47,886 nt of DNA from Pseudoalteromonas piscicida (GCF_002744175.1 NZ_NKHF01000046.1:1-47886), one strand, 5' to 3'. Shown: positions 36,182-45,565, counted from the stretch's first letter. Program-made: numbers and translations. Notes: a model not told the origin generated them from the sequence alone.

Positions 36182-36239
36182 TCGTTCCTTGTCGTTTTGA
36201 CTCGTGGTAAATTAGCGATGATTTTTAAGCAAGGAACGA
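36182..36239 (+). promoter_or_regulatory. Inverted repeat that could hide the esterase ribosome-binding site
   Basis: TCGTTCCTTG (36182-36191) and CAAGGAACGA (36230-36239) are exact complements 38 bp apart. The right arm contains the AAGGAA Shine-Dalgarno of the gene starting at 36246. If both arms are transcribed, pairing would block initiation. Confidence 0.45.
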
Positions 36240-36245
36240 ACGGTT

Positions 36246-37421
36246 ATGCAAACTAGGTTAGTTACTTACATTGTTATCGTGACTATTTTTACATTGCTGT
36301 CAATTGGTAGCGCTGTTGCTAATAAATCAGTAGATTCGGACTCGACACTGCAGCTTTCGTCCGCTTATTTTTCGCAAAAAAGAACGGTTCATATCGTCCT
36401 ACCACCAAGCTATGAGCAAGACAATACAAGCTATCCAGTATTATATCTAACTGATGGTCAGAGCAATCTTGAACATACCGCTTCAGCGGCTCGCTTCTTG
36501 GCACAACAACATAAAATACCGGAACTTATCATTGTTGCCATCGAAACCAACGAACACCGCACACGAGATCTGACCCCGTCTTATCGCAAAGGCAGCCTTG
36601 CCGTACTGGGACATTTTGCAGCTCCAACACGGCAGCAAAATCCAGGCGGTGCAAAAATGCTACTGCAATTTATCGACAAAGAGCTCATCCCTTACGTAGA
36701 CAAGCATTATCGAACATCAGGCTATCGCGCGTTAGCAGGACACTCATTCGGTGGGCTGTTTGCAACCTATGCGCTACTTGAAAAACCCGATTTATTTAAT
36801 GGTGTGATGTTGGCAAGTCCAAGCCTTTGGTGGGATAAAGAGCGATTATTAAATGACTTACTGGCAAAGGCGTTAATCAACAAGTGTATCTACATCAGCA
36901 TGGCAGACGAAAGCGCAATCATAACGCAGCCATTTCAACGTCTTAAAGATGCTTGGCGAAAGCCAAATGGAATTGACTTCAAAGCGCAGCACTTTAGCGG
37001 CGAAACCCATATGAGCGTCGTCTACCCGAGCTATTATCATGGTCTGCAGCACCTCTTTAACCATTATCAGCCATCCTTGAAGGTAGCGACCGCCGGTGTC
37101 ACTCAGTTGGAAAATCATGTCGCCATCGCTAAATCACTATATGGACTCAAGGCTTACCCCTATAGTGCGCTGACTTCGCTAGGGTATGCCGCCCTATTCG
37201 AACGTAACTTCACTGCGGCCATCAACCTGTTTAGTTTTGTGAGCCAGCACAACTCAGCGTCCCTCAGTGCACTGCAGCAATTGGCGATGGCTTATCAGCA
37301 AAAAGGAGATAAGCCATCACTATTAAAGACCTACCAAGCCATGCTTAAGCTTGAAGGGTTAAGTGAAAGCGAACAAAAACATTTGCTTTCTGAAATCAAC
37401 GCATTGCAACACTTACATTGA
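36246..37421 (+). CDS. Secreted Esterase-D-type hydrolase with C-terminal helical repeats
   Basis: Alpha/beta hydrolase of the Esterase_D/IroE group (PF00756), whose members cleave siderophore lactones, formylglutathione or other esters. The signal peptide ends at SAVA (about residue 25). The nucleophile elbow is GHSFGG (165-170, Ser167), preceded by the core strand VLYLTDG. A late ETHMSVVYPSYYHG supplies the likely catalytic His. Residues 300-390 form two or three TPR-like helix pairs (LYGLKAYPYSALTSLGYAAL, then ALQQLAMAYQQKGDKPS). The periplasmic/extracellular substrate is unknown. Its stop overlaps the 3' end of the convergent second esterase by 9 bp. Confidence 0.85.
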   Translation: MQTRLVTYIVIVTIFTLLSIGSAVANKSVDSDSTLQLSSAYFSQKRTVHIVLPPSYEQDNTSYPVLYLTDGQSNLEHTASAARFLAQQHKIPELIIVAIETNEHRTRDLTPSYRKGSLAVLGHFAAPTRQQNPGGAKMLLQFIDKELIPYVDKHYRTSGYRALAGHSFGGLFATYALLEKPDLFNGVMLASPSLWWDKERLLNDLLAKALINKCIYISMADESAIITQPFQRLKDAWRKPNGIDFKAQHFSGETHMSVVYPSYYHGLQHLFNHYQPSLKVATAGVTQLENHVAIAKSLYGLKAYPYSALTSLGYAALFERNFTAAINLFSFVSQHNSASLSALQQLAMAYQQKGDKPSLLKTYQAMLKLEGLSESEQKHLLSEINALQHLH

Positions 37422-38279
37422 CTGATTTTTTCTAAAGTGATGATATTCACTCAAAGCAAGTGGCACGGAAACCACTGGATTTTGTGAATGCCCGGCGCCC
37501 TCGCTAATGCTGTGTCCCCAACGCACATTGGCAGGCGCATGCTGTTCAAGTGCATCCAATAAACCATGAAATGACCCGGTAATGATGTCATTCTCAGCAC
37601 CACCAATGGAAAGGTAAATATACTTAGGTTTGCCTTGAATATTGGCTAGGCTTTTTGCGAATTCTTTTACGACAACCGAGTCGTCGTACCACGCAGCAGG
37701 ACTAAAAGCAAAGTAGCCATCAAAAAGTGCAGGTTTAGTCACCATGGTATAAAGTACAAAACTTCCACCAGCAGAGAACCCGCTTAACACACGGTTGTCG
37801 TTAATTGAGTAGTTAGCTTCTAAATAGGGTAACAGCTCGCTTTCAACAAATTGCAAAAAACGATCTGCACGACCAAAAATGGCAGGATCATTGTCACTCT
37901 CTGGACGGGCCTCAATCGCAACATCTTGTCGAGCATAAGGCGGCACTAAATCGCGGTTGCGGGTCTGCGTCCAAAATTGATTGGGAATAGACACTAAAAT
38001 GGCATCTTCTACTCTACCTTGTTCGGCAAGGCTGCTTAGTACCTCATCCCACCGCGCGAGATTAAAGTTGCCGTCGGTGCGAATAATGAGTGGATAACTA
38101 TGTGCCTGGTCATATCCTTTTGGGAGGCGAATAAAGACCTTTCGATCTTCATTAAGCACTTGTGAAGACAACACTACATCAACATAGTCTGAAGTGTAAA
38201 AAGACTGATACTGGGTAAACTTCCAACCAGCGGCAGCGATGACAATTAAACCTAAGAGAGAAAATAGATATCGCTTCAT
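37413..38279 (-). CDS. Exported Esterase-D-type hydrolase
   Basis: A second member of the Esterase_D family (PF00756), distantly related to its convergent neighbour. I start at the ATG at 38279 (288 aa), which has AGGAAG at 5-6 bp; an ATG 15 bp upstream has none. A hydrophobic N-terminus (YLFSLLGLIVIAAAGWKF) anchors or exports it. The nucleophile elbow is GFSAGG (Ser169), with FSPAAWYDD after it and EGAGHSQNP as the probable His region. The Asp/Glu acid is not assigned. Reactions in this family include siderophore (enterobactin-type) hydrolysis; the TonB receptor at 42.5 kb is not adjacent, so a siderophore role is speculative. Confidence 0.82.
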   Translation of the reverse strand: MKRYLFSLLGLIVIAAAGWKFTQYQSFYTSDYVDVVLSSQVLNEDRKVFIRLPKGYDQAHSYPLIIRTDGNFNLARWDEVLSSLAEQGRVEDAILVSIPNQFWTQTRNRDLVPPYARQDVAIEARPESDNDPAIFGRADRFLQFVESELLPYLEANYSINDNRVLSGFSAGGSFVLYTMVTKPALFDGYFAFSPAAWYDDSVVVKEFAKSLANIQGKPKYIYLSIGGAENDIITGSFHGLLDALEQHAPANVRWGHSISEGAGHSQNPVVSVPLALSEYHHFRKNQSM

Positions 38280-38686
38280 AAAACTTCCTGTCATTGTTTT
38301 TATTATTTCGTACTTTTGAATACTGCTTACCTCACCCTACTGTATATTTTTTAGAAATTAAATCGCAACCGCTATTATATCAGGCAGCTAAACATAACAT
38401 CCTGAAAATACTAAAATTTACGTCACAACCAAATGTAACATTATGTTTTTAAAAATAAATCACCGCTGTAATGTGGTGTAATGGATAAAATTAGAATCTA
38501 CCCTACCCTTACGCTGCGCAACAAATTTGCAACCAATTAGGTTCATTTTTTTTACTTGCGCAAATCACGTATCTGCATCAGTAGTACAGCCAGATACTTC
38601 TTACACCATTTGAACAATATCTTGTCTCAGACGTGAGATTTTCCGATTAGATAATGCAAATGGTATCTTTTGACATGGAGTTCACG
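38280..38686. other. 407-bp gap with no recognised gene
   Basis: AT-rich intergenic region between the divergent esterase and VWA genes. It has no plausible ORF. I see only a 7-bp inverted repeat (GTATCTG at 38569-38575, CAGATAC at 38591-38597) and no promoter I would trust. Confidence 0.5.
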
Positions 38687-39427
38687 ATGATGAAAATCTT
38701 AGTATCTGCCATTGTATTGGCAACCACAATGTCGAGTTTCAATTCGCTCGCTGCGCCTGAATCTTATGGCGTGCTTTTTTTAGACCGCAGTAGTTCAATG
38801 AACACGTTGCGCCCAGATGGACAAAGCCGATGTTCATTCTCAAAGCAACAGGCAGTGCAAAAAGTATCAAAGTTCTTTTTAGATGCCACAATTAATGGCC
38901 AACAGTTAAATGTGAAAACGTTTGCTAGTGGCGGTCAAATTCAATCTCTAACTAACGGGTTTGTCGGTTTCAATGCGGCAATGATGGCACTCTATCAACT
39001 AGATCCAGAAGGGTGCTCGGGGCTAACTGCACTTGCACAAGCTATGTGTGATGGCGCTGATGAGTTAAGAGCAAATTACTCAACGGAAGCCGCTAATGGC
39101 GCACTGCTAAGAGTGTATGGTTCTACTGATGGCGGCGAAAATGACAGTCCAGTCTCTAGCTGTGGCGGCTCAAATTGGCAAACGAGCGTAACCTCTAAAT
39201 ACCTGTTTGAGCTACCACCAGTGCAATTCAATGCCACAATCTATACAGGCACAGTGCAAAATATTCTGGCTAATAAAGATAAGATGTATGTATTAGATGT
39301 TTCATCTGCATCTCAGTCGGTATCTAGTACCCCTACATTTCAGTTTCTTAAACAGCTGAGTATTGACACTGGCGGTACTTACGAGGAGATCAGCGACTCA
39401 GATGGCGGCGACCCAGGCGACTGGTAA
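38687..39427 (+). CDS. Secreted von Willebrand factor A (VWA) domain protein
   Basis: A signal peptide (cut after LAA, about residue 22) precedes a single VWA domain. The metal-ion-dependent adhesion site is complete in outline: LDRSSSM (D33, S35, S37), a Thr in GLTALAQAM and the late Asp in STDGGEND. Four Cys (RCSF, EGCSG, AMCDG, SSCGG) suggest disulfides. It ends with an acidic DSDGGDPGDW tail and has no anchor, so it is probably released or periplasmic. GGAG upstream fits the ATG at 38687. It is monocistronic, with a good terminator. The role is protein binding, perhaps adhesion; the partner is unknown. Confidence 0.8.
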   Translation: MMKILVSAIVLATTMSSFNSLAAPESYGVLFLDRSSSMNTLRPDGQSRCSFSKQQAVQKVSKFFLDATINGQQLNVKTFASGGQIQSLTNGFVGFNAAMMALYQLDPEGCSGLTALAQAMCDGADELRANYSTEAANGALLRVYGSTDGGENDSPVSSCGGSNWQTSVTSKYLFELPPVQFNATIYTGTVQNILANKDKMYVLDVSSASQSVSSTPTFQFLKQLSIDTGGTYEEISDSDGGDPGDW

Positions 39428-39449
39428 CTCACCAAATACAAAAACATAT

Positions 39450-39470
39450 AAAGGCCGATAAGGCCTTTTT
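39450..39470 (+). terminator. Terminator of the VWA gene
   Basis: Perfect 7-bp stem AAAGGCC/GGCCTTT with a 5-nt loop, continuing into five T, 23 bp past the stop. Confidence 0.8.
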
Positions 39471-39619
39471 CTATTGGTCGTTGAGAAAATACAGAATGTT
39501 GTTTTTACACATTATTTAAAATAAAAAAACAATTAAATTACACAAAGCGCAAATACCTTAGGATCTTCAACTACACTCTTTGTGGGCATTTGCCCTGTGC
39601 AAGTTAAAAGGAGATTGTA

Positions 39620-41395
39620 ATGAAGATTAATGGCAAACAACCGAATTTTCTAATCATTACCACCGATGAAGAGCGTTTCCCTCCGCCCTACGAAAATTCA
39701 CAAGCAAAAGAATATCGACTCAAACACAGTGCGTGCATGGCAGAAATGCGCCGCTGTGGCATGGAATTTATGAATCATAATGCAGCAGCGACGGCATGCG
39801 CACCGAGTAGAACATCCATTTACACGGGTCAATATCCATCCCTACACGGTGTGAGCCAAACACCTGGAATTGGCAAGTCGTCATTTGATCAAAATATGTT
39901 CTGGCTGGCTCCCAATACCGTGCCAACCATGGGCTCTTGGTTTCGCGAAGCAGGTTATCAAACCTATTATCGTGGTAAGTGGCACCTCTCCGATGAGGAT
40001 ATTATCGTGCCGGGGAGTCAGCAAGCGTTGTATAGTAACTCTGAGACCGGAGAGCCTTACCCAGCAAAACAAGCACTCTATGAGCGCGCAGAGCGTCTAG
40101 ATAAGTTCGGCTTTAGTCAATGGATAGGTCCTGAACCTCATGGCGCAGCGGAGAACAACTCTGGTACATCTCGAGATCCGGGATTTGCCAATCAAGTTTG
40201 TGAAACCCTTAAACAACTCGAAAAAAAGGCACAAAACGGCGACCAAACGCCATTTTTACTGGTTTCTTCATTCGTAAACCCTCATGACATTGTATTAATG
40301 GGACAAAAAGATTGGTTTTCCAACTTTTATGCCGAAAAAGAAGCCGGTAACCTTCCAAGTGTTGCACCAGCCCCAAGCCAAACTGAAAGCTTAATGGACA
40401 AGCCTAGATGCCAAAAAGACTATCAGCTTATGTACCCGCATATGTATCTACCGCAGCCCCCAGATGAAACCTATCGGCAGTTTTATTACTACCTAATCGC
40501 AGAAGTAAATAAGCATATAGAACAGGTAGTTAACGCATTAAAGCAGTCATCTTTTTATGAAAATACTATTGTCGTTTTTACCTCAGATCATGGTGAGTTA
40601 CTAGGTGCTCACGGCGGCCTACATCAAAAATGGTACACCGCGTATCAAGAAGTATTAAATGTGCCCTTTATTATTTCAAACCCTGTGCTTTTCAATCAAC
40701 CTAAGCAGCTTGATATCACCACTTCACACATAGACCTGCTACCTACCCTACTTGGCCTTGCGGATATAGATATTGAGCAAACTCGTACTCAGCTTGCTAA
40801 AGATCACAGTGAAGCACAGCCACTCGTCGGTAGAAACCTCGCCGACGTCATTTTAGGTGAAGCGTCGCCCAAAGAAGAAGCCATTTACTTTATGACCGAT
40901 GACAACATCGAGGTTGGCAGTGATATGACAAATATGCTTACTGGTAAGGCTTACAATAGCATTATCCAACCGAACCATATTGAAGCCGTAATAACGCAAT
41001 TACCGGATATCAGCGGTGACACAAAATGGAAGTTTGTGCGTTACTTTGATAACGCTAGATTTTATGAGCAAGACCAGAGCTTAGTTGACCTTGGCGGTGA
41101 CGATGCGCCTACCACGCAATCGCCTGTGAGTAATTTGGTTGGCGTCGGCAACCCAGACGGAATAACAACCACTCAGTTTATTCCCAGTGAGTACGAATGC
41201 TATAACTTGAGTGAAGACCCGACGGAAGAAAATAACCTGTTAAGCCCATTTTGCGAGACACCATTGGATGCGCGGATTTTAAAAGCGCTACAATTTACAC
41301 TGCGTGAGCAGCGTAAAGCAAAACGTATATTACCGCAAAGTCTCAATGAAGCACCGCAAAAACCGCTCAATCAGCAAGTACCGATAAGAAGATAA
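39620..41395 (+). CDS. Sulfatase/phosphonate monoesterase-family hydrolase without signal peptide
   Basis: Alkaline-phosphatase-superfamily hydrolase of type I sulfatase plan. Calcium-site Asp residues are in FLIITTDEERFPP. The modification motif CAPSR (C60) is followed by TSIYTGQYPS and would become formylglycine. RGKWHLSD, VNPHDIV and FTSDHGELLGAHG complete the active-site set. The protein begins MKINGKQPNFLIITT with no signal peptide, so it would be cytosolic, whereas polysaccharide sulfatases are usually exported; choline-sulfatase-like or phosphonate monoester hydrolases are alternatives. No dedicated formylglycine-generating enzyme adjoins it. AAAGGAGA makes a strong ribosome-binding site. 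The length (591 aa) is normal. Confidence 0.88.
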   Translation: MKINGKQPNFLIITTDEERFPPPYENSQAKEYRLKHSACMAEMRRCGMEFMNHNAAATACAPSRTSIYTGQYPSLHGVSQTPGIGKSSFDQNMFWLAPNTVPTMGSWFREAGYQTYYRGKWHLSDEDIIVPGSQQALYSNSETGEPYPAKQALYERAERLDKFGFSQWIGPEPHGAAENNSGTSRDPGFANQVCETLKQLEKKAQNGDQTPFLLVSSFVNPHDIVLMGQKDWFSNFYAEKEAGNLPSVAPAPSQTESLMDKPRCQKDYQLMYPHMYLPQPPDETYRQFYYYLIAEVNKHIEQVVNALKQSSFYENTIVVFTSDHGELLGAHGGLHQKWYTAYQEVLNVPFIISNPVLFNQPKQLDITTSHIDLLPTLLGLADIDIEQTRTQLAKDHSEAQPLVGRNLADVILGEASPKEEAIYFMTDDNIEVGSDMTNMLTGKAYNSIIQPNHIEAVITQLPDISGDTKWKFVRYFDNARFYEQDQSLVDLGGDDAPTTQSPVSNLVGVGNPDGITTTQFIPSEYECYNLSEDPTEENNLLSPFCETPLDARILKALQFTLREQRKAKRILPQSLNEAPQKPLNQQVPIRR

Positions 41396-41407
41396 TCAAT
41401 AAACTCT

Positions 41408-41438
41408 GCAAGTAGTCCTGAAATTTACGGCTACTTGC
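41408..41438. terminator. Hairpin between convergent sulfatase and DUF808 genes
   Basis: GCAAGTAG (41408-41415) and CTACTTGC (41431-41438) form a perfect 8-bp stem with a 15-nt loop, in the 49-bp gap, probably serving both genes. Confidence 0.45.
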
Positions 41439-41444
41439 GATTAT

Positions 41445-42347
41445 TTATACTTTTTTAAACACTGCCAGCAACTGACTTAGCACCGCCGCAATAATGACAC
41501 CAATTACCGCACCCAATCCAAGCTTGGCAATAATACTCAAAAGCCAGCTCATTGCTGGGAGCAGATTTTCAGTGGCATGAACTATTTCTTCTAGCAAGTG
41601 GAACTGGTGAGCCAGAATATCAACACCCACTAAAAGCATGGCTAACACACCGGCGACCGACAAAAACTTCATCAGGCCATTGGCAAAATGAAGTAACCCC
41701 TTACCCAGCCCGCGTTTTATTGCCGCAAGCGTGGTCTTACTTGCATCCTTAATCATAGCCAAGCCAATATCATCGAGCTTTACAATCAAGGCCACAATCC
41801 CGTAAACCCCGATAGTCAACGCAAGGCCAATCAACGAAAGGACAAGCGCCTGCTTCTCAAAAGGCTGATCAGCAATCGCCCCCAACGCAATAATGATAAT
41901 TTCCGCCGATAGAACAAAGTCAGTAACGATAGCGCCTTTGATTTTGTCTTTTTCAAACTCAACTAAGTCAACACGCTCATCCTCAAGCGCTTTGACAAAC
42001 TCATCGGTTTCTTGCTGTTGCTCCTGACGGTGAAAAATAGCGTGGAGTATTTTTTCACCTCCCTCAAACAGCAAGTACAAGGCGCCTAAAATTAGCATAA
42101 GAGGGATCATAAACGGCGCAAAATAACTGAAGGCTAAAGCGACCGGCACCAAAATAAACTTGTTCAGCAAAGACCCTTTAAACACCTTCCATACCACCGC
42201 AAGCTCTCTATCTGGCTTTATTCCACCCGATAACTGCTCTGCATTGACGGCAAGGTCGTCCCCTAACACCGGAGCAGTTTTGGTTGCGGCAAGCTTGGTC
42301 AACGCGGCAACATCGTCAAGTAATGCGAGTAGGTTGGCTGAAGGCAT
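41445..42347 (-). CDS. yedI: DUF808/YedI family inner membrane protein
   Basis: Collinear with E. coli YedI. Shared segments are LLALLDDVAALTKLAATKTA near the N-terminus, VLGDDLAVNA, RELAVVWKVFKGSLLNKFIL, EFEKDKIKGAIVTDFVLSAE, LTIGVYGIVALIVKLDDIGL and LAMLLVGVDILAH. It has about seven or eight TM helices and its function is unknown. I use the ATG at 42347 (300 aa) with AAGGAATGTT upstream; a longer frame to 42398 adds unconserved residues. Monocistronic. Confidence 0.92.
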   Translation of the reverse strand: MPSANLLALLDDVAALTKLAATKTAPVLGDDLAVNAEQLSGGIKPDRELAVVWKVFKGSLLNKFILVPVALAFSYFAPFMIPLMLILGALYLLFEGGEKILHAIFHRQEQQQETDEFVKALEDERVDLVEFEKDKIKGAIVTDFVLSAEIIIIALGAIADQPFEKQALVLSLIGLALTIGVYGIVALIVKLDDIGLAMIKDASKTTLAAIKRGLGKGLLHFANGLMKFLSVAGVLAMLLVGVDILAHQFHLLEEIVHATENLLPAMSWLLSIIAKLGLGAVIGVIIAAVLSQLLAVFKKV

Positions 42348-42489
42348 AACATTCCTTATTGTTAGATTGAGAGCAATTGAAAAAATAACTATACACATTG
42401 AAGTAAAAAAGTGAATTTATATTCTAAGATGAAAAGCTTTACCGAGAAAAATAAGCAAATTGCTACAATAATGTCTCATCGGATTTGTA

Positions 42490-42532
42490 CCTTGTTAAAA
42501 AACAATTTAAAGTACCCCTTCTGTTAACAAGG
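42490..42532 (+). promoter_or_regulatory. Inverted repeat overlapping the TonB-receptor ribosome-binding site
   Basis: CCTTGTTAA (42490-42498) and TTAACAAGG (42524-42532) are exact complements 25 bp apart. The right arm covers the AAGG of the Shine-Dalgarno for the ATG at 42541. An extended -10 like sequence (TGCTACAAT, 42461-42469) lies before the left arm, so both arms could be in the mRNA. Confidence 0.5.
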
Positions 42533-42540
42533 GAAAATCC

Positions 42541-45474
42541 ATGAGTAATATAAATATAATAACCAAAACACTGATCGCTAGCTTCGCCGTTTCATCTATT
42601 CACGCTGCAAGTGCTAATAGCAACTCGGATATAGAGCGGATCGCCGTGACTGGTAGCCGTATTTTAAGTATAGAAGCTGAATCTCCTTCACCGGTAACGG
42701 TACTAGATCAGGAGTTTATCTTAGCAAGTGGTGCAACTGACATATCAGAGTTGCTCAACAAACTTCCTTCAATGGCACCAGGTCTTAGTTCAGGCACAAG
42801 TAACTATAACGGCAATGCAGGGATGAGTACGCAGGATTTACGAGGTCAAGGCACTAAAAGGACGCTAACCTTGGTAAATGGCCGCCGTCATGTTGGCTCA
42901 ATCCCTGGTGAAAGTACGGTAGATATGAGCTCTATTCCAACAGGGCTCATTGAGAGAATTGAGATTCTAACAGGAGGAGCATCATCAATTTATGGCGCAG
43001 ATGCCGTAGCAGGTGTAGTGAATATCATTACCAAAAAGGATTTTGTTGGCTCTAAGCTCAATGTATCGGGTGGCATAACATCTCGCTCTGATGGCGAAAA
43101 GAAAGGAGTTAATTTCCTTCACGGTCTAAACTTTAATAATAATAAGGGTAATGCAACGTTCTACGTTTCATACAATGAAGAAGAAGAAGTTAACGCAAAA
43201 GATAGGCCATATACAAACTCAAACTGGTCTTTTTATCCAAACCCAGAGCATGTAGAAAAGCGTAAAAAACTTCTCGGTGAAGGAATGAAAGCTGAAAAGG
43301 TCACTGAACTGACTGACACGGATGATATTCCAAACAACCTTACAGCCAGACGCTACTCTATAACAGCTAGCCCAACAACCGTGGTATTTATTGGTGGGGT
43401 AGCTTATACCTTTAATCCAGATGGCTCAATGAGACCCGTTAAGTTAGGTAATAGTGGAAAGCTATTTAGACCTGAAAATGGTTTAACCGGAGCGCAAACA
43501 GACGAAGGTGGTGAGCAGCTCGGTGCTTATGAATTTCAGCGTCTACAAGTGCCTGTGGAAAAGCTGATGTTTAATAATACTATTAATTACGAGTTTGACT
43601 CCGGTATTTTCTTCTCTATGGATTCAAAATACGTAAAAACTGAGTCTGAATCTCGTTTATTCCCAGCCTCTCTCTACGGTAGCGTGCCTCTCTCTAGAGA
43701 CAATGCATTTATTCGTCCAGACTTAGGCGAAAAAATGGACGAGTTTGAAATGACTTCTCTACCTATCGCACGTCACTTTACTGAGATGGGGGCACAAGGC
43801 AGTGACTATAAACGCGACGTATATCAAATTGTAGCATCGCTTCAAGGCGACTTTGGAAATGATTGGCGTTGGGAGTTTTACGCTCAGTATGGCAAAGCCA
43901 CAGCAGATTCAACCACCATCAATAGCTATTATGAAGATCGCTGGCTAGCTAGCTTTGATGCCGTATTAGATGAAAATGGTAATGCCGTATGTCGAGCTGC
44001 GATTGACGAAACAGCGGCACCTAAAGCAGGTAACGACTACAGTAACTGCGTACCACATGACGTCTTCAAACCAATGACGCAAGAAGTAATCGACTACATT
44101 GGTCTAGAACACACCTCTTCACAATCTCAGTCTCAACAAGTTCTGCATTTTAACACTAGCGGTGAGCTCTTCGAAACTTGGGCCGGCCCAATTGCAATGT
44201 CTGTGGGTGTGGAATATCGTAAAGAAAAAAGTGAAACCTCTCCTTCAGAGGTGCTAAGACAAGGTATTGGTCAAAGCTATGCTGTCGCACGCCCTGTTAT
44301 TGGCTCTTACGATGTTAAAGATATATTCGCAGAATTTAATATCCCTTTGCTTAGAGACCAGCCATTGGCAGAAAGCTTAGATCTAAATTTATCTGCCCGC
44401 TCTGCGCATTACAGTGAAGCTGGACAAAACACCAGCTGGAACGTTGGTGCAGTTTGGAAGCCTATCGAAGATATTACACTTCGCCTTTCGCGCTCTCGCT
44501 CTGCAAGAGCACCGAATATCAATGAACAATTTACAACAGTTGGAGAAGGGTTCGAATGGCTATACCAACCTTGTAGCCAGAATCGTATTAAAACGGCAAA
44601 AGCAAATGTAGTTGAAAACTGTAAGAAGCTGGGGGTAAATGTATTTACCAATGAAGATGGAGAAACGACAAGTGATATCAGATGGTATCAGCCAGGCAAC
44701 ATTGTTAGCTCTGGTAATAAAGAACTCGAAGTCGAAACGGCAAATACACTAACTGCTGGGGTTGTAATTACGCCAAAAGCCATTGAAAACTTTGAAGTCA
44801 CATTTGATTATTGGGATATCAGACTTGATGGCCTAATTGATCAGTTTAATGTGGCAACGGTTGTAGATGCCTGCGTAGAACAAGACTCTCTTGATAACCA
44901 ATTCTGTAAGCTACTTACGCGTCAACCAAATGGTATCATTACAGATGTTGAACTTAAGACTCTAAACCTCAATCAACGTCGTACTAGCGGATTAGATATT
45001 ATTACCAATTATAAATTTAATGCCTTTGCTGGCGAAATTGGCATTAATACCATTATCCAAAAACTTATCCGCCGTGATATACAGACAGATCCAACTTTAG
45101 ATTTAGAGCCAACCACAGGCTTATTCGCCTTCCCTGAATGGAAAGCGACACTCAGCCTTAGCTATCAAAATGACATGTTTAGAGTCGGTTCTTCTACGCG
45201 CTATGTTGGTAAACAAAAACGTAGAAAGGATTATGACGCCTCGTTTGCTATGCCGTTTGAAACACCAACGATGATCTATACTGATTTAACAGCTTCTTAT
45301 TTCTACAGTGACAAATTGCGCTTTAATATCGGTGCTAATAATGTGTTCGATAAGAAGACACCACAAATGCCAGATGCATACAGTGGAGGTGGTAACTACT
45401 ACTTAGGCACTGATGGTGGACTGTTTGATACTATAGGCCGTACCTACTTTGCTAACCTAAACTGGACATTCTAA
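42541..45474 (+). CDS. TonB-dependent outer membrane receptor
   Basis: 977 aa with a signal peptide (cut about ASA, residue 25) and the sequence DIERIAVTGSRI that begins the TonB-box/plug region in many Alteromonadales receptors. The plug (about 45-165) contains PVTVLDQEFI, TDISELLNKLP, DLRGQGTKRTLTLVNGRR, VDMSSIPTGLIERIEILTGG and GADAVAGVVNIITK. The 22-strand barrel follows, and the protein ends TYFANLNWTF with the terminal Phe. The ligand is unknown; receptors of this type import peptides, glycans or chelates. AAGGGA is the ribosome-binding site, and it may be occluded by an upstream repeat. A strong terminator follows. It is divergent from DUF808. Confidence 0.94.
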   Translation: MSNINIITKTLIASFAVSSIHAASANSNSDIERIAVTGSRILSIEAESPSPVTVLDQEFILASGATDISELLNKLPSMAPGLSSGTSNYNGNAGMSTQDLRGQGTKRTLTLVNGRRHVGSIPGESTVDMSSIPTGLIERIEILTGGASSIYGADAVAGVVNIITKKDFVGSKLNVSGGITSRSDGEKKGVNFLHGLNFNNNKGNATFYVSYNEEEEVNAKDRPYTNSNWSFYPNPEHVEKRKKLLGEGMKAEKVTELTDTDDIPNNLTARRYSITASPTTVVFIGGVAYTFNPDGSMRPVKLGNSGKLFRPENGLTGAQTDEGGEQLGAYEFQRLQVPVEKLMFNNTINYEFDSGIFFSMDSKYVKTESESRLFPASLYGSVPLSRDNAFIRPDLGEKMDEFEMTSLPIARHFTEMGAQGSDYKRDVYQIVASLQGDFGNDWRWEFYAQYGKATADSTTINSYYEDRWLASFDAVLDENGNAVCRAAIDETAAPKAGNDYSNCVPHDVFKPMTQEVIDYIGLEHTSSQSQSQQVLHFNTSGELFETWAGPIAMSVGVEYRKEKSETSPSEVLRQGIGQSYAVARPVIGSYDVKDIFAEFNIPLLRDQPLAESLDLNLSARSAHYSEAGQNTSWNVGAVWKPIEDITLRLSRSRSARAPNINEQFTTVGEGFEWLYQPCSQNRIKTAKANVVENCKKLGVNVFTNEDGETTSDIRWYQPGNIVSSGNKELEVETANTLTAGVVITPKAIENFEVTFDYWDIRLDGLIDQFNVATVVDACVEQDSLDNQFCKLLTRQPNGIITDVELKTLNLNQRRTSGLDIITNYKFNAFAGEIGINTIIQKLIRRDIQTDPTLDLEPTTGLFAFPEWKATLSLSYQNDMFRVGSSTRYVGKQKRRKDYDASFAMPFETPTMIYTDLTASYFYSDKLRFNIGANNVFDKKTPQMPDAYSGGGNYYLGTDGGLFDTIGRTYFANLNWTF

Positions 45475-45529
45475 TCAGCTAGAAAAAGCAAAGCAGACTT
45501 TACTATAAAAGCATGATTGGTAAATTGAA

Positions 45530-45565
45530 AAGCGGGCGCATGCACTCAGTGCAGGCTCGCTTTTT
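45530..45565 (+). terminator. Terminator of the TonB-dependent receptor
   Basis: Outer stem AAGCGGGC/GCTCGCTT (one G-T wobble) and inner stem TGCAC/GTGCA around a 3-nt loop, followed by a T run. It lies 56 bp past the stop. Confidence 0.8.
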
